From assembly GCA_947177535.1 (NCBI GenBank), contig CAMWUV010000028.1, positions 1 through 7,265 of the forward strand: a stretch of 7,265 nucleotides of DNA, given 5' to 3'. Source of the stretch: an uncultured Mycoplasma sp. (GTDB taxonomy: Bacteria; Bacillota_I; Bacilli_A; Mycoplasmatales; Mycoplasmoidaceae). Below the pieces are notes generated by a model that was not told the origin of the DNA, made no database searches, and saw only the letters and a list, made by a program, of their open reading frames with translations. Numbering within the stretch: the first letter of the stretch is position 1; the number at the start of each line of letters is the position of its first letter. Position numbers and translations under genes: made by a program. Shown piece after piece: positions 7,185 through 7,265 of the stretch.

Positions 7185-7265
7185 ATTTTCTTTTAAAACA
7201 AAAATAACAAAATATTAATATTTAAATTTAATTATTTAATTAATTTTTTAGAATTTTATTAAGCA
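7185..7265. other. A/T-rich right end without identifiable gene
   Basis: Nothing codes convincingly here. A leftward gene could end at the very edge: reading the minus strand from 7265 gives a few codons and then a stop. Too little is present to call it. Confidence 0.5.

Noticed and set aside
1..7265. tRNA genes, CRISPR array or insertion sequence
   Set aside because: No cloverleaf-like G/C-rich segment, no regularly spaced repeats, and no transposase-like translation or long terminal inverted repeats were seen.

Overview
The window is a stretch of mollicute (Mycoplasma-type) chromosome. It is very A+T-rich, and every long gene reads through only if TGA is translated as tryptophan (genetic code 4). 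I count 23 in-frame TGA codons and a single TGG across five genes. The surface-protein type and the neighbouring genes would suit the Malacoplasma/pneumoniae side of the mycoplasmas, but I cannot fix the species from sequence alone.

Layout. Positions 1-266 are non-coding A/T-rich leader DNA with weak operator-like repeats. Positions 267-2684 (+) encode an 805-residue surface protein. It has an N-terminal signal segment, a large unassigned ectodomain, two regions resembling the Lipoprotein_17 variable-surface-protein domain, and a C-terminal membrane anchor. A 14-bp hairpin at 2778-2811 acts as a shared terminator between this gene and the convergent threonyl-tRNA synthetase gene thrS (4534 down to 2834, - strand). 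Positions 4535-4676 hold a divergent promoter region. Rightward from it run three genes: a DegV/FakB-type fatty-acid-binding protein (4677-5567), a 220-residue tail-anchored protein of unknown function (5572-6234, only 4 nt after the DegV gene), and a seven-helix Bax inhibitor-1/YccA-like membrane protein (6314-7141). The last has its own likely promoter and strong ribosome binding site. A clear intrinsic terminator ends the cluster at 7153-7184. The final 81 bases show no complete gene.

How it fits together. Mycoplasmas lack a cell wall and scavenge lipids. A fatty-acid carrier followed by two membrane proteins suggests a membrane or lipid-homeostasis cluster, but that link is inferred from position only. 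The most striking point is thrS. Its catalytic zinc ligands are intact, but all four residues of the proofreading site are replaced and the TGS domain is absent. This fits the known loss of aminoacyl-tRNA editing in mycoplasmas and would predict Ser-for-Thr mistranslation, including in Thr-rich surface proteins such as its neighbour.
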